Shown piece after piece: positions 5,757 to 6,028 of a stretch of DNA of 6,028 nucleotides; positions within the stretch are counted from its first letter, which is position 1, and every line of letters begins with the position of its first letter. The notes under the pieces are model-generated. The model searched no databases, was not told where the DNA came from, and was given only the letters and a program-made list of their open reading frames with translations. This DNA comes from an uncultured Eubacteriales bacterium. Lineage in GTDB: Bacteria; Bacillota; Clostridia; UMGS1810. The stretch spans positions 1 to 6,028 of the forward strand of contig USKN01000115.1 in assembly GCA_900555295.1 (NCBI GenBank). The letters are read 5' to 3'. Made by a program: the position numbers and the translations under genes.

Positions 5757-5984
5757 CTATTCAACTTCGACTTCGATCATACCGGCATCTTCTTTTCTAA
5801 GCGACAGTTCGTAGCCGCGCACCGTGACTTCGACCGGATCGCCGAGCGGCGCGACTTTACGGACGTACACTTCGACGCCTTTGGTCAGCCCCATGTCCAT
5901 GATACGGCGTTTGACCGCGCCTTCACCATGAAGTTTCACAACCTTGACGGTTTCACCGATCTTCGCATCTCTGAGCGTTTTCAT
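5757..5984 (-). CDS. feoA: Ferrous iron transport protein A (FeoA)
   Basis: This is a 75-aa cytoplasmic SH3-like protein that assists FeoB in Fe(II) uptake, probably through the FeoB G domain. It matches the family's usual length and pattern: KIGETVKVVKL, then RRIMDMGLTKGVEV, then a PLGDPVEVTVRGYELSLRK segment leading into a short C-terminal strand. The ATG at 5984 is preceded by a perfect AAGGAGG (5994-6000) with 9-nt spacing. The gene ends 107 nt before feoB. Its base composition is unusual for the window: about 56% GC over 180 hand-counted bases against about 39% in the start of feoB, and all three Ile codons are ATC where feoB favours ATT/ATA. This suggests a separate origin for this end of the window. 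The promoter is probably upstream and outside; only 28 nt remain before the ribosome site. Confidence 0.93.
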   Translation of the reverse strand: MKTLRDAKIGETVKVVKLHGEGAVKRRIMDMGLTKGVEVYVRKVAPLGDPVEVTVRGYELSLRKEDAGMIEVEVE

Positions 5985-6028
5985 TGTCTATTTCCTCCTT
6001 GTATGAAATTACTTTTTGTACCGGATGG

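Noticed and set aside
6009..6028. Possible tail of another gene upstream of feoA (…IRYKK then TAA on the minus strand)
   Set aside because: Only about six codons are visible, which is too little to support a gene.

Overview
The window reads as part of a genome of an anaerobic, AT-rich Firmicute, most likely a gut-type Clostridia member. This rests on the style of FeoB, the FeoB-associated Cys-rich membrane peptide, the G3E GTPase pair and a 2-hydroxyacyl-CoA dehydratase-like fragment. No species can be named from the sequence alone. Every supported gene lies on the minus strand, so transcription runs from high to low coordinates.

Right part (about 6000 down to 2820): a ferrous-iron uptake operon. 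FeoA (75 aa) comes first, then a 107-nt gap with a small GC-rich hairpin, then FeoB (842 aa). FeoB is a G-domain plus membrane transporter with a large acidic extracytoplasmic insert. A 57-aa single-span, cysteine-tailed peptide of the FeoB-associated type follows 31 nt later, and a strong hairpin after it probably ends the operon.

Middle part (about 2790 down to 608): a metal-homeostasis pair with its own near-consensus promoter (TTGACT, 17 nt, TATAAT). The first gene encodes a COG0523/G3E GTPase with a CxCC metal motif and a 43-residue His-rich loop. The second, GTG-started gene encodes a degenerate G3E domain without CxCC, joined to a C-terminal domain that resembles DUF1980 (the YcgQ/TIGR03943 type). 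A hairpin separates the two genes. The first gene's leader has an unusual layout: its only good Shine-Dalgarno lies 57 nt from the ATG, with a 9-bp stem-loop in between that would bring the two together.

Left part (about 600 to 1): the C-proximal body of a 2-hydroxyacyl-CoA dehydratase-like gene that leaves the window. It seems to lack its normal N-terminal part and begins abruptly right after the second GTPase gene, which suggests a deletion, rearrangement or assembly join near 570-610. FeoA, at the other end, is far more GC-rich (about 56% by hand count of 180 bases) than the start of feoB (about 39%) and uses different codons. The central block feoB to G3E-DUF1980 may therefore be a transferred or recombined segment, or the window may join pieces of different origin.

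Working model (inference): FeoA/FeoB and the Cys-rich peptide import Fe(II). The His-rich G3E protein buffers or delivers a transition metal, probably zinc or another divalent ion. The G3E-DUF1980 protein is a partner or specialised relative with a lost or altered metal-handling site.
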